Shown here: piece after piece, positions 34,530 through 47,694 of the stretch | How the letters are laid out: each line of letters begins with the position of its first letter | Position numbering within the stretch: position 1 is the stretch's first letter | Source of the DNA: Micropterix aruncella | Lineage: Eukaryota > Arthropoda > Insecta > Lepidoptera > Micropterigidae | NCBI GenBank assembly: GCA_944548615.1 | Contig: OX155978.1 | Coordinates: 6,706,609-6,770,608, forward strand | Length of the DNA stretch: 64,000 nt | Reading direction: 5' to 3' | Program-made: the position numbers and the translations under genes | The notes under the pieces: model-generated | The model's input: only the letters and a program-made list of their open reading frames with translations | Told to the model about the DNA's origin: nothing | The model's database searches: none

Positions 34530-36157
34530 TCGTACTTGAGTTCTCGCCTAACATCTCTTGTAGTTCTGAAACATATACCCACCGTAGAGTCAAGCCGCTA
34601 TTAGCCTTATCACTTGTTAACATAAATTCTCTCTTTACAATCTCCTTGTCATTTACAGCACAGACAGTAAATTTATATTTAATGAATCGCTAATGTCTAC
34701 TTCTTGTTGCATTTATTTTAATGCGCCGTTGACTATTAAATATCCGACATTTATTACAACAATCGTTCGGGCGAAAGGTGCTTCTTCTCATATTTGTTTA
34801 AAAATGTGAATAGCTGTTTATTGCCCGCGGCTTCTCTTCGCATAGATTTCCGAATCGATTTGTCGATTTAAGTAGGGTGGCATTTATTTGCCTTTTTAGA
34901 GGCTAACTTTAAATATATAGTGCAAGACGTCCTCCCTCAGATGCACGCAACCTATATCGTAGACGTACGCGTCTTGTTCCTCGCCACCCGCACCGTCTTC
35001 CGCTGAACACTGACCTTGAGTTTTCCCCTAACATTTCTTGTAGTTCTGAAACATATACCCTTAATTCTCTCTTTACGAATTCCTTGTCATTTACAGCACA
35101 GACTGTAAATTTATATTTAACTAGCTGACCCGTGCCCACTTCGTTAATAAAACTTTTTACTTGTGATGAAATTATGAGTGTGGTTCGGTTAGTATTGAGT
35201 GCCATGATTTATTTCCTGACTGCCAAAAGAAGGGTTATATTTTTACTGCATATGTATGTATGTATTTGCATGCCAATTTGACTATATTACCGTTATTTGT
35301 GAGAGTCTTCTTGTGAGTGTCTTATCTCTTTAACCATTTAAGCAGTAAAAGGGAAATTATATGCAGTAAAAGGGAAAAGTCCTTTGTTTTAAACACTTGA
35401 GACGATAAATTTACTTATTTTGATAAGAATTCATAATTGTTGATAATATGGGCCAATAAACATGACCTAATGATTTAAATTATTTTTTAATATATAAAAC
35501 TACTTTTTGTGACTTAAATATAAAAGTTAGACATATGCTATCGCTGACTTTTTTGTAGGCATTATCAAGCTCTACAACTTTTTTCTAGAACTTAATGATA
35601 TATCTCTCATCGTTTAGGCAGCGTTAGTTAGAAACGTTTTCGTTTCACAGTTTTTTCTCCGACTTACTTTGCAAATCCGACTACTACGAAAAAGTCTTTT
35701 AATATTTCAGATTAATATATAGCCTATGACACTCACAAACAACGTGGCTTTTTATTGGTAGAAGAATTTTCAAAATCGCTTCAGTAGATTCAGAGATTAC
35801 TTCCTACAACCTCACAAACTTTACCTCTTTATAATATTAGTACCTATATGTAGATGAATCGCTAATGTCTGCCTTCTATTTTCATTTATTTAAATGCGCC
35901 GTTGACTATCAAACATCCGACATTTATTACAACAATCGTTCGGGCAAAAGGTGCTTCTCATATTCGTTTAAAAATATGACTAGCTGTTGCCCGCGGCTTC
36001 GCTTCGCGTAGATTTCCGGATCGATTTGTTGATTTAAGTTGGGTGACGTTTATTTGCCTTTTTAGAGGCTAACTTTAGATCCTCGTTTATGCGTCTTGTT
36101 CCTCGCCACCCGCACCGCCTTCCACTGAACGCTAACCTTGAAACTTAAACATATAGA
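34530..36157 (+). repeat. Mosaic of degenerate RTE/SINE-like repeats, part 1
   Basis: Blocks recur internally: TTGTAGTTCTGAAACATATA at about 34558 and 35038; GCGCCGTTGACTAT at about 34720 and 35896; CGTTCGGGC at about 34763 and 35938. CTAGCTGACCCGTGCCCACT and GACTAGCTGTTGCCCGCGGC are typical entry sequences of insect RTE-derived repeats, and TTTATAATATTAGTA ends the unit near 35850. Two to three overlapping copies, no coding frame. Confidence 0.6.
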
Positions 36158-36917
36158 AAACATATAGAAACTTGTAGACCTATTTTTAAAAGATTGAAAA
36201 TCATGACTCTCACATCACTTTACTTATATAGGCTGTTATTAGATTTTTACACCGAAAAGAAAAGTCACGTAGAATTTAAAGATATACATAACAAAAACAC
36301 CAGATACAAGAATAACTTCATTCTACCATGCGTGGTTTTAAACGCTGCTAGGCAAAGAACCCGATTCTCAGGGCCTTATTATTTTAACCGCCTACCATGT
36401 AACATAAAAGACAATAGCAACCTCAGAACGTTCCAAAAACTTTTAAAGGATTTTTTTTACAACAAATACGTTTTACTCTATTTAGGAATTTATAAATTTT
36501 ACAAAATGACTTTTTTTACAACCCCTTTATTTTAATGTAATGTGTATACTGATTATTTCATTTGTTGATGGTTTTAGCTTGAATTAATTATTTTATTGAT
36601 TGTTTTAGTTATATGGTATCTTATATTAAAATATAATTACAATATATTTAGGTTCTTCTTGGACAAAACATATAAAAATTAATTTGATTGATTATCTGAC
36701 TATTGATGATTATTGCTTTTGTTTGATCATTTCTGATATTGATTATTTTAATTGTTGATGGTTTTAGTTTTACTGCTTGTTGATTGCGCCTTATATAGCT
36801 TCTACTTTATGAAGTTTCTTCTAATACGAAATATTGTATGCTCTCTGAGCAGTTTGTTACTTAAACATGTATGTTTTTTTAATAATTCACACAATAAAGA
36901 ACTTGAACTTGAACTTG
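36158..36917 (+). mobile_element. 5'-truncated LINE with GAACTT tail
   Basis: Frame 36194-36535 encodes a C-terminal LINE block: HNKNTRYKNNFILPCV, FSGPYYFNRLPCNIKDN and LRTFQKLLKDFFYNKYVL. The 3' UTR ends AATAAAGAACTTGAACTTGA, a tandem GAACTT tail. It interrupts the RTE-like mosaic, which reads CTAACCTTGAA before it and CTGACCTTGAG in the paralogous block near 35010. Confidence 0.75.
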
Positions 36918-37617
36918 CTGGGCCAGCAGCCGCCGATGCTTGTTAGGTATTTCGAGGTGCTTGCACGCGTTCTTAATTTCATGATATCTCTATAAATATT
37001 CCACCTAAAGACGTACAGTAAATGCTAATTTTATCTCTATTCCATCTAACACCCGTAATAATGGAATAATTTATTTTGATAATGATTCTTATTTTATTGC
37101 TAATATCTTTAAAAAACACTGCCTACTTATTATCTTATTTTCTTGAGATATAACAGTAGTTATTGTAGCTTAAATATAAACGTTGGATGTATGCTGTCGT
37201 CGACTTTTTTATAGATCTTTTTGAGGCCGATACCTTATATATTTTTTTACATCTAACCATGATCTAACGATTTAAATTATTTCTTTAATATAAAAAACTA
37301 ATTTTTGTGACTTAAATATAAAAGTTAGACATATGCTGTCGCTGACTTTTATGTAGGGATTATCTAGCTCTACAACTTGTCTCTAAACCATAATCATATA
37401 TCTCTCATCGTTTAGGCAGCGATAGTTCGACCGTTTTTTCTCCGACTTACTTTGCGAATCCGACTACCACGAAGAAGTTTTTACATTTTTCCTATGACAC
37501 TCACAAGTAACGTGGCTTTCTGGTGGTAAAATAATTTTCAAAATCGGTTCAGTAGAGCCAGAGATTGCTTCCTACAACCTCACAAACTTTACCTCTTTAT
37601 AATATTAGTATAGATTA
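36918..37617 (+). repeat. RTE/SINE-like mosaic, part 2
   Basis: Parallels 35300-35870: ATAAAAGTTAGACATATGCT appears in both, and the 3' end CTCACAAACTTTACCTCTTT followed by ATAATATTAGTATAGATTA matches 35810-35855. Confidence 0.6.
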
Positions 37618-37639
37618 ACGCCGAGCTGCCCGAGGCTAG

Positions 37640-37800
37640 CTGTTAAATTAACCTCGTCGACCGAGGCGGTTGTGAAACGGAACCCAACCGGGTTCGTCTA
37701 GAGACGGCCCTCATCGATTTTATTTATGAAATTATTATTGAGTTGAAATTAGTCCTTTGCTACTGGCCGGGAAATCCTTGGGGTAACACAACCGATTTTT
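37640..37800 (+). repeat. Family A 3' part
   Basis: CAACCGGGTTCG, CTCATCGATTTTATTTATGA and CTTGGGGTAACACAACCG correspond to the terminal 160 bp of family A. Confidence 0.7.
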
Positions 37801-38536
<736 letters not shown>

Positions 38537-38555
38537 TATTTGATAAGGTTTGTAA

Positions 38556-39643
<1,088 letters not shown>

Positions 39644-40045
39644 TTATTTCACATGACTCTTCACGGCAGTGCATATGCCAGGTCCCTTGACACTTCCGCA
39701 AGGGCTCTTTCCAATACTGGTAACGGCGATTATGTTGAAGAGGCATTGGTTGTCAGCTATCGTCACTTGCAGAGGTCCACTACTATCGCCTCCACGAGAG
39801 TCTCGTCCTCCTTCTAAGCTGCCAGCGCACAATTGATCGTCCGTTATACCTTGCGGTAACCTCCTTCTGAGAGTCTTTGCATATAGTCTTCGACAGGTCG
39901 GCTGGTCAATCAAATCCACCACCACCTTCAGTAAGTCGTCCGATGAATCTTCAGCAAAGTCGATCTGCCCCCAGCCAGTAACGACAGCTCGCTTGTTTTC
40001 GATGGTCGACTTTGTCCATAGAACGCTGGTCGAATAAAGTTATAG
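39644..40045 (-). pseudogene. S1 (trypsin-like) serine protease, C-terminal remnant
   Basis: Minus strand, descending: NFIRPAFYG in one frame, then, after a frame change near 40020, ENKRAVVTGWGQIDFAED with the conserved VTGWG block. Then LIDQPTCRRLY, LPQGITDDQLCAG and GGRDSRGGDSSGPLQV with the catalytic serine region, and finally IIAVTSIGKSPCGS with PGICTAVKSHVK and a stop. The order matches lepidopteran snake-like clip-domain proteases, which act in extracellular cascades. GDSGGP has become GDSSGP, QGDS has become GGDS, and the terminal W is absent. The His and Asp exons are not seen, so this is a dead fragment or a lone exon. Confidence 0.75.
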
Positions 40046-40540
40046 TCATCACGGCCTAGGTGTTGAAAGAACTATATTTCCGTATATTATCAGTTGGTTA
40101 GCCTTCTATTCATCGCCCCAATACATCCTTAATACGGAAATTGATAAGCGTTAAACATACTAAAATAATATACTTTGCCTATTTCGAATCAATTCTCCGT
40201 TACGTGCGATACAGTTTTATTCACCAAAATTTGTCCTACTCTAATAAGATTCCAGAGCAAATGAAAAGCCTTGGAGAGGACCAATTTGAAAAGATAATTA
40301 TAAATAATTCGGTAAGAAACCCAATTTATGGTAAAAGGGAGTTTAAAAATTCTGAGTCTATTTTCCATGTTGATGATTAATGAAATGTGGAAAGTTTTAA
40401 ACATAATGGTATTATGATAGCTGACATTCTAATTTTCATCTATTCCTTTTTAAAAAAATACGAAGGCATATTGCTGGATTGACAATAAAATAAATTTTCT
40501 TTGATTATTCTACATAGAATTTGTATGTCTATTTTAATAC
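40046..40540. other. Spacer without recognised feature
   Basis: A 79-codon frame (40141-40380) has no recognisable domain. No missing protease exons were recognised here. Confidence 0.3.
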
Positions 40541-41052
40541 TAGCTGACCCGGCGAACTTCGTACCGCCAATGAATGTCGTGTTACAGATTAGCTGAACTT
40601 AATTTATGATTTTATGAAAGTAATAAAATGACTACAAAATAAATATTAAGTTCACTACTTTATTAAGATAATAAAACAAAAAATACATAAAAGTACAAAA
40701 ATTAAGTATATGAATCGCGTGTAAGCAAGACATGTTTAAATTAAACTATTTACATATGCAGCATGGGATGCACTCGGTTAAATTCTCTTCATTGAAGCAC
40801 CTTGTGATATAGAAATTTTTTGTTTTTTTATTAGGCGCAAGAACAAATAAAGCGGATGATTTGTCGACACGTGAACATGCCACGTACAACTGCCCATGAG
40901 AAAAACACGGATTTACAATTTTTGTTTTTAATAGTTATTCTGCTATTCGGGACGGAGACAAATACAACAAATCAAAAACCATGAAAATCGGTCCATCCGT
41001 TCTCGAGTTATAAGTGTTCAAACATACCCGACTTTGTTTTATATATAGATAT
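40541..41052 (+). repeat. RTE-like 3' fragment
   Basis: Starts CTAGCTGACCCGGCGAACTT and ends GGTCCATCCGTTCTCGAGTT followed by TTGTTTTATATATAGATA, the 5' and 3' marks of a very common insect RTE-derived repeat. Confidence 0.65.
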
Positions 41053-41471
41053 ATTATTCTCCATGACTCTGATATCACAATAGCATATTTTGATTATTTG
41101 TATGTAGGTAATATTGAATTTAATATTACAGCCATGACATCTATCATGATAGTTATGTTTTTAATAATTAAATTGTTAGCATTTAATTTTGTGACGTATC
41201 CAAGTGTACGAATTCCTATCTACTGGAGTAGTTGATTGTATTGTATTGTATTGTACGGGATTCCCTTCTGATCACAGTGTACCGCAGTTTTAGGGCATCA
41301 TATTTTCTCTTTCCAAAAAAGGACCTTAAGAATTTTGATTAATCTTGACTGTGCTGAATCATGTCGTGGTCATTTTAGAACTCTCAGTATACTTATTTGA
41401 CCATCACATGTAAAAAAAAGATTTTAAAAAATATAGGAAATTTAAAGACTCAATAGAAAATTCACTCTCAT
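41053..41471 (+). repeat. Spacer with a LINE E tail
   Basis: 41140-41225 matches the end of LINE E (GTGACGTATCCAAGTGTACG, AATTCCTATC) and ends in a TTGTATTGTATTGTA tandem tail. The remainder is unassigned. Confidence 0.5.
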
Positions 41472-41675
41472 TTTACCAGAGGTAAGCATAATCTAATATT
41501 ACCCTGTCCACCTGTGGAATTATTTAAAAGGGATCCTAACTATGCTGAAACTGTATATTATAATAAACTACCGGAAAATATCACAATTTTATGTAGAAAC
41601 GGGAAAATACCCCTGTTGTTTCAATTAAAAGGCTACCTTATTATCGAGAATTGTACGACATTGACAAATTTTAAT
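41472..41675 (+). pseudogene. LINE C-terminal fragment
   Basis: RGKHNLILPCPPVELFKRDP, then YYNKLPENITILC and FQLKGYLIIENCTTLTNF before a stop: the closing block of a Jockey-like ORF2. Confidence 0.65.
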
Positions 41676-41729
41676 TAGGTTATCGATAATTTTAGACTAT
41701 CCTTTTTATCTTAAGACTTTGTATTTTTA

Positions 41730-42153
41730 GCCCTTCGCTACAGGTAAAAAAATCATCAGGGACTGCTTGGAGCAGGAACATCGGGCTTCCTGGAAACAGA
41801 GCCAGGGATGTCGCCAGGCAAAAGCCATGATGTAGCAACCACTACAAAAGAAAACCAAGGCCCTACTTGACATGAGCAAGAAGAACCTTAGAACCACTAT
41901 CGGTCTACTCACCGGACACACGACCCTTAGAGCACATCTATTCAATCTTGGCTTGACCGAAAGCAAGGACTGCCGAATATGTGGCGAAGAACCTGAAGAC
42001 AGCATACACATCGTTGGTCGCTGCCTAGGCCTCGCCGCAAAAAGACACAGTTTACTGGGACGAGCCTTTCTCGAACCTAGCGATCTGCCCAACTTGAATG
42101 TCAGTGATCTACTTGGACTGGTAAGAAGTACTGGGCTACTAGCTGACCACTGA
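41730..42153 (+). pseudogene. LINE C-terminus with zinc knuckle (RNase H-bearing type)
   Basis: After a stop-containing lead-in, an open stretch reads LRTTIGLLTGHTTLRAHLFN, then CRICGEEPEDSIHIVGRC: a C-x2-C-x7-H-x4-C knuckle found at the end of I/Loa/R1-type ORF2. It continues to FLEPSDLPNLN and a stop. The RNase H domain that should precede it is lost. The 3' UTR ends with CTACTACTACTAC near 42235. Confidence 0.8.
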
Positions 42154-42310
42154 CCTAACCACATAGTGGGTAGTTACTAAAGATCTTATAGATCTAGGTG
42201 ACATCAAGGGCTGGAAACAAGCCTCCCACTCCGTCTACTACTACTACTACACTTGTAGTTTTAAGATAGGTTATTGACAATTTCTATATATTATATTTTC
42301 TTCATTTAGC

Positions 42311-42703
42311 TTGAGATTTTTTTCCATTTTTTTGACTATTTTATCCATATTGTTAGTATTTATTCACAAAATTGACCAAAAAGTTGCGGCGGCGGCTGGC
42401 TTTCGAGTGGTTAACAACTATGCCGAATGGACTATACAAATTTTGTATGCAGCGATGACCTATGACATCTGTCGACATAACCTTCACATATCATTCCTAT
42501 CATACAGATCAGAGTATTTTCTGTATCAAGCGCATTCAGTATTCAATCCCAAAAATGGTCATGCTACACTGTGGTCGAAGAAGTCTTTGAAAAGATTATA
42601 TATGTGTCTGCTTTTGTTATTAAAATCAATTTGTCTGCATGACATGCCTCATCAGAGAAGCCAAGGGCGCCTAAATGCGAGAGATGTAATGAGACAAAAT
42701 TGA
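42311..42703 (+). other. Open frame without recognised homology
   Basis: 130 codons; residues 1-20 are hydrophobic (FFSIFLTILSILLVFIHK) like a signal or membrane segment, and the rest has no motif known to me. Neighbours on both sides are dead LINEs, so chance openness is likely. Confidence 0.15.
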
Positions 42704-42849
42704 TAATCATTAGCGTGAATTTGCTAAACAATTTAAAATACATGCAAGCCAAATACTAATCTCAAGGAAAGGTTATAAACTGAACTGCATGCGAAAGATT
42801 CCGTTTCAAAGCGTACAGATAACATACCAAATTATATCTTCTGCTATTC

Positions 42850-42978
42850 AAGCCATCCGAAAAAAAAAATATTTGGCTAGAAAACACGCAGCAGTGAGCG
42901 TATACTCTGCGTGCTTTCATTCGAAGATGGCTTATGGTATTCTAACATGGGGTAATGCACCAGATAGCCATCGTATTT
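42850..42978 (+). pseudogene. LINE fragment, left of an insertion
   Basis: YSACFHSKMAYGILTWGNAP, almost identical to the LINE at 14277-14762. The sequence stops at CATCGTATTT and resumes at 43463. Confidence 0.8.
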
Positions 42979-43462
42979 ATAATTGCATCTTTATACATTA
43001 TATATATATCTTTATAATTGCATCTTTATATATTATATATATCTTTATATATAATAAATAATTGAATCTTTATAATAAAAACATAATAGTATATGTAGTA
43101 ATATAAATTGATGATTTCTAAATGTAATTTAATTTTAATTTATGTGAATTTATTTTGTATTTTATTATGACATATTAATATATATATTAAGACATATATA
43201 AATATATATGAATTTTTATCATGTTTTAAAATAAAATAATATTGACAATTTTCATGACATTTTCTTACGAATTTTTATTAGGTAATTAAGATATTTCTGT
43301 TACATCAAGTATGATTTTGTTTATTTATATAAATATAATATTATAGATTTCTTAGGATAATTAAAATATATTGCCTACCTTGGAACAGGCGCAGCCTAGT
43401 TAGGTTAAGACTTTTGTATATTGAACGTACTTATAATTTGAACTCAATAAATAAATAATTTG
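42979..43462. mobile_element. AT-rich insertion splitting the LINE
   Basis: 484 bp absent from the paralog at 14277-14762. It starts with two copies of AATTGCATCTTTATA about 37 bp apart and ends in AATAAATAAATAATTTGAA. Probably a small retroposon with an A-rich tail; no TSD beyond a possible A/T word was seen. Confidence 0.55.
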
Positions 43463-43580
43463 AAATTGCAGAAGCATGCTTTTAGGTTGATATTTGGGTT
43501 AACAAATAAATATATTAAAAACAATATAAAAGACACAACTGCCGTTACAGAAAGTGAACTATTGTATTTATAATATTTTT
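43463..43580 (+). pseudogene. LINE fragment, right of the insertion
   Basis: Continues TTGCAGAAGCATGCTTTTAGG with an ATATTTGGGTTAAC block, matching the paralog just past the interruption. Confidence 0.65.
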
Positions 43581-43712
43581 TATTACGTTTTTATAATGAA
43601 ATATTTGGGGTTTATGTATTTATCCATATAGATAGATGTATATTCCTGGAATTTACTCAATCCGACCTTTTATTTGACACTAAACACGGTATATGTATGT
43701 TAATTTATGTAT

Positions 43713-43760
43713 GCAGGGGCATTTTTGTATCCCTATTTAGTATACAAAAAATGCCCCTGC
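43713..43760. repeat. Inverted repeat at the 5' junction of the RLE retrotransposon
   Basis: GCAGGGGCATTTTTGTAT at 43713-43730 is repeated inverted at 43741-43760 with a 10-bp spacer. The right arm is coding (CPCL) sequence of the element, so the left arm is an inverted copy of its truncated 5' end. Confidence 0.7.
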
Positions 43761-45620
43761 CTTCTGCAATATTTAGGATCCATCTTCCGAAATATATGGA
43801 ATAGCGGTGTAGTACCACAGAATTTTGGCCGAGCGACAGTCATCTTAATTCCGAAGGTCCCAGTTTGCACCGGACCAAAGGACGCTCGGCCCATTGCTCT
43901 GACAGACACTGTGGCCAAAATCTTTTTTAGCATAGTCCACACGAGGATGAGCGAATTCATGCACCGGAATGAGTACCTTCGAGTATCAGTTCAAAAAGGC
44001 TTCATGCGTGGCGTCTCGGGCTGCCTCGAGCACAATTATCTCCTGGCTGCTGCCATCAAGGATGCGAGACAGCACGAACGCCAAATCAATGTATTCTGGC
44101 TCGACCTAGAGAATGCCTTTGGGTCAGTCCGACACAGTCTCCTCCATTTTGCACTCCGCTGGTACAACTTTCCACCAGTCGTGCATGACATTGTAGCCTC
44201 CTACTACAACTGTCTGACGTTCCATGTTAAAACGCAAGAATGGACTACCCGCTCTATACCATATTCAATTGGACTATTTCAGGGCTGTTACCTCTCCCCG
44301 ACGATTTTTAATATAGTTTTTAATATACTGCTGGAAAGCCTGACCCAGTTTGACAGGAAGTGGGTCTACCGTTTTAAAACAGACGGCCAATACACCTCGT
44401 CGTGCCTCGCTTTTGCCGACGACCTAACTTTCATCACCAGAAGCCCCAAGCAGCTTTCCCTGATTTTACAGAAAGTGGAGCTTTTCTACGACTGGTCAGG
44501 CTGTATAAAAGTGAAGCCCTCCAAATGTTTTTGCCTTGGACTCGCCCGCATAGACACAAAATTTACATCCTATGACCCCAAATTGGTCTATAAGGGCTCT
44601 AATATCTCCCTTATAGACCCAAACAATCATTTCAAATTCCTCGGCAGAAAAATCACCCATTAGGGAAAAGACGTCTCGGGCGATCATGTTATAGAGCATT
44701 GCAAAAGTTGCCTGGCGAAAATAGATGCCTTGCTAATTTCTGGCCCTCGTAAGGCCTGGATCTATGACAATTATCTAACGTCACATTTGTCATGGCCCTT
44801 TCTTATTTACGATTTTACCAAAACCCAACTGTCCCGTCGAGATGCGCTGGTGACAGCTAGTTTAAAATCCTGGCTGTCCTTAGCCAAACCAGATGACCCC
44901 TCGACTCTCTTCAGGTCCAAACAAAATTTTGGGCTAGCGCTAAAACTGCCCTCTCTGCTCTACGCCAACTCCAGAATAACCAAAAATTCGATTCTATGCA
45001 ATTCCAAAGATCCAGCAATATCGAAGCACGTAATAAGTGGCCGTAGTGATTCAAATGATCTACAAGCCCGCGTAGACTTCCACAAAAAGTTCCTTACTGG
45101 AATCAGCCAGAATGGCTCTGGTCGGGGGTATGGCAGTACAACCACGAGCGACGTGGACTTGAAGAAGTCTCTTTTGCGGGGAGATTACGACAGCAACAGT
45201 ATGGCTCATGCTATTGGCCTTCAATGCCAGAATGATTGGACAACAATTGGGGACTTTTGCATTCCGCCTCCAATGCACTGGAAGGTAATGCTCTATGACT
45301 GGACGCCAGAGATGCTGAAATTTTATTTGAATGCCTTTCAGCATACACTTCCAGACCCCGGTAACCTCCCTCGTTGGAGCTTTGCCGAGGATAGTTCTTG
45401 TCCCCTCTGTATTAATACCCCTTGCACAGCTAGACACATTCTAGATGGCTGCAAGGTGGCCTTAGATCAAGGACGGTACACTTACCGCCATGACAAAGTT
45501 CTCGCTGTTATTCACAAGGTAATTAGTCTCTCAGTGGCTCGTGCCAACAAGGGTTTGACAGAATCCTCCAAACCCCCAATACAGTTTGTGCGGGATGGCT
45601 CTAAAGGCAAAAAACATTAA
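43740..45620 (+). pseudogene. RLE-LINE polyprotein: RT and CCHC knuckle
   Basis: Reverse transcriptase for target-primed integration. Seen in order: FGRATVILIPKV, DARPIALTDTVAKIF, motif A WLDLENAFGSVRH, motif B SIGLFQGCYLSPTIFNIVFN, motif C CLAFADDLTFI and the thumb-like LILQKVELFYDWSGCIK. An amber codon at 44661-44663 (CAT TAG) is the only stop before 45620, and the frame is the same on both sides. The C-terminal part holds WSFAEDSSCPLC with TPCTARHILDGC, a C-x2-C-x8-H-x4-C knuckle, followed by GRYTYRHDKVL. A TAA replaces the TTC of copy 1 right after KGKKH. Few lesions, so a fairly recent death. Confidence 0.88.
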
Positions 45621-46050
45621 ACTACCAAACCTTTTTCAATAATTGAGAAAGCTACAGATTGGATTCTGGAGGTTGATTCGGTCTCTAAGCAGTATAAATT
45701 CCCTGAAAGTAACGGATGCACAGCCCTCCGTCCAGATATAACAGCTACTCTCTATCTCGGAAGGTGGCTCTTATTGTAGAATTAACTGTTCCATGGGAAT
45801 CAAATATCCCAAAAGACCACGAGTAGAAGTTAAATAATACCATGATCTTACAAATGCCGTAACCCGGAACGGCTTCACTGTTCACCTTCACGCGGTGGAA
45901 GTTGGCGCTTGTGGCCTGCCAGCTAAATCTCTATTTCACCCCTTTAAAGATCTTGGCCTTTCCAGAAAAATAATCAAATCTTTCTTAGAAAAAATATCTA
46001 AAACTGCGATTTGCGCATCTCAAATTCTATGGCTTCGAAGGGGGAGTGAA
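45621..46050 (+). pseudogene. Restriction-like endonuclease remnant, copy 2
   Basis: In shifting frames: ALRPDI at about 45722 (the PD of PD-(D/E)xK), VELTVPWESN around 45775, then GGSWRLW-type breaks and VEVGACGLPAKS near 45890. In working elements this domain nicks the target. Several frameshifts here; copy 1 keeps the middle part better. Confidence 0.75.
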
Positions 46051-46245
46051 TGGGTGGTAAGGTGTACGCTCACATGTGGCAAGACAGCTGTCCTAAACCT
46101 ACCACAGCCGGTTCGTAAGTCCGGAATCCACTGCTCACCCCCCAGACGTGTAAAAAATAGTATTATGATGGGCCCGACTCCGTCCGGTGAATTCGATGGC
46201 AGCTCAGTTTGTATTTATTTATATATTATACATTTGGACATTTAG

Positions 46246-46330
46246 ACAATTATTGTCTTCTGCGCTCACGGGAGACAGAACGATCTAATATCATTAAAAC
46301 ATTTTGAGGTGACGGGTTCGCCCGTTGTAG
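46246..46330 (+). repeat. Family B 3' end only (extreme 5' truncation)
   Basis: Just the last 85 bp: GTCTTCTGCGCTCACGGGAG, AACGATCTAATATCATTAAA, then the hairpin ACGGGTTCGCCCGT and GTAGTTGACA. Such a copy is what reverse transcription from the 3' end would leave. Confidence 0.75.
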
Positions 46331-46852
46331 TTGACATTTCTAGTTGTATTTGTAAATAATTTTATAAGGTTATCGCCAATGCGCTTAAAAATGTCGGTTT
46401 TATATTGAGGTCCATGCCGCACATGAAATAGAAGGCACGTCTATGTCTGTGACTATCACAACTTGTGGATAGTTTTGCCTACTAGGATAAGGATCCCTCA
46501 ACGCGCGAGTGAAAATCTCTTTATCAGTTTTAATTTAATTTAAATACTTTATGAGGTGTAGTTTGTAGGTTCAATTCTATGAACTGCAATACTGCAAAAT
46601 TAACATTTTGTGAAAGATGCTGTAACCGTATCGCCGTTAACCCATATTAAAAACATTAATCATATATGCTCGGTTTTATAGCTTTTTTCGCCTACTTTTA
46701 GTTTGTAATTTAAATTTGCAATAATATGCTATTATCAGCTATCAAGATGAATACTCTCATGCGGATATTTAAAGTTATATAAGGTAAAATATAGTTGTAG
46801 GTGGATGCAGAAAAAAATCGCCTTGAGCACATTGGCACATTTAGCACCACGA
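46331..46852. other. Spacer without recognised feature
   Basis: No gene or repeat partner recognised. Confidence 0.35.
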
Positions 46853-46930
46853 CAGTGGTTCCCAGACTTTTTGACCTGGGAACACTAAGACTTTTTTGTT
46901 CGGTGAGGGGACCCTATGGTTTAAAATAAA
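46853..46930 (+). repeat. hAT-like transposon end, solitary
   Basis: CAGTGGTTCCCAGACTTTTT followed by GACCTGGGAACAC is typical of hAT termini. No inverted partner was found downstream within the window segment to 47694. Confidence 0.5.
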
Positions 46931-47694
46931 AATTTCAAAAATTTGAAAATCAACTTTTAAGCGAAATGAAACCTCGGAAAATATCCGAAATGGGCGGACA
47001 CGCGAAGAAATAGTCATGGCCAATTTTGTACGGTTTGAGCAATAAAAATCCAGCTTTGACGAAGCGCCAGGCACGAGCGTATACTAAACGTTCGATCGCA
47101 ACGCTAGCACAGAATAACTGTCTTTGCGCAGTGGTGGTATAAGGGTGGTAATGGTATAGCATATTTAGCGTAACTATCAGAGCACAGAGTGAGTTTGTTG
47201 TTTGCTTGAGTACTTTTTTTTTAACAATTTTAGTTTCCGTTTTCATCTGTGAAAAATATTTTTCGTATAACTTCCGGTTAATAAATACCATTTTTCAAAC
47301 TACTAAAATAAACAAACAACTTAATTATATGTAATGCTGCTTAATAAGACAAATGCCCAAGTCTCTTCTTAATCACGTTGCTTTTTAGTAATGTTCGACC
47401 TAAAGTCCATGATGATGTTTGGGTTTTATATTTGTTATTGCCGAAAATCCGCTCTGACAGCGGTAAGTCGTACAAAATGGTAGTGCTTTTGAAAATTATG
47501 CATTGCTAACACGATAAACGTCCTTTAGGTCAGTCCCAAAATTATCCAGCAATTGCTCTGCTAAGCAACTCCTTAAGCCGCAATTATATTAGTGCCACGC
47601 CGCGTGTTGCAACGCTGTTCCACGCAACGGGCAGGTGTTTCCAAATTTTTTATTGGTTCCTTATCGAGGGATTCACTTAGAAACTTTTTTTAGA
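46931..47694. other. Spacer, possible interior of the hAT-like element
   Basis: Minus-strand frames (for example 46950-47291) have no recognised transposase motif. Nothing else seen. Confidence 0.3.

Larger units (their letters stand above)
43740..46215 (+). mobile_element. RLE-type LINE (R2/NeSL/Hero-like), longest copy
   Basis: Contains RT, a CCHC knuckle and a restriction-like endonuclease remnant. The 3' UTR contains GGCAAGACAGCTGTCCTAAA and ends near GGCAGCTCAGTTTGTATTT. 5'-truncated. Two further copies of the 3' part lie at 27893 (plus) and 49336 (minus). Confidence 0.88.
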
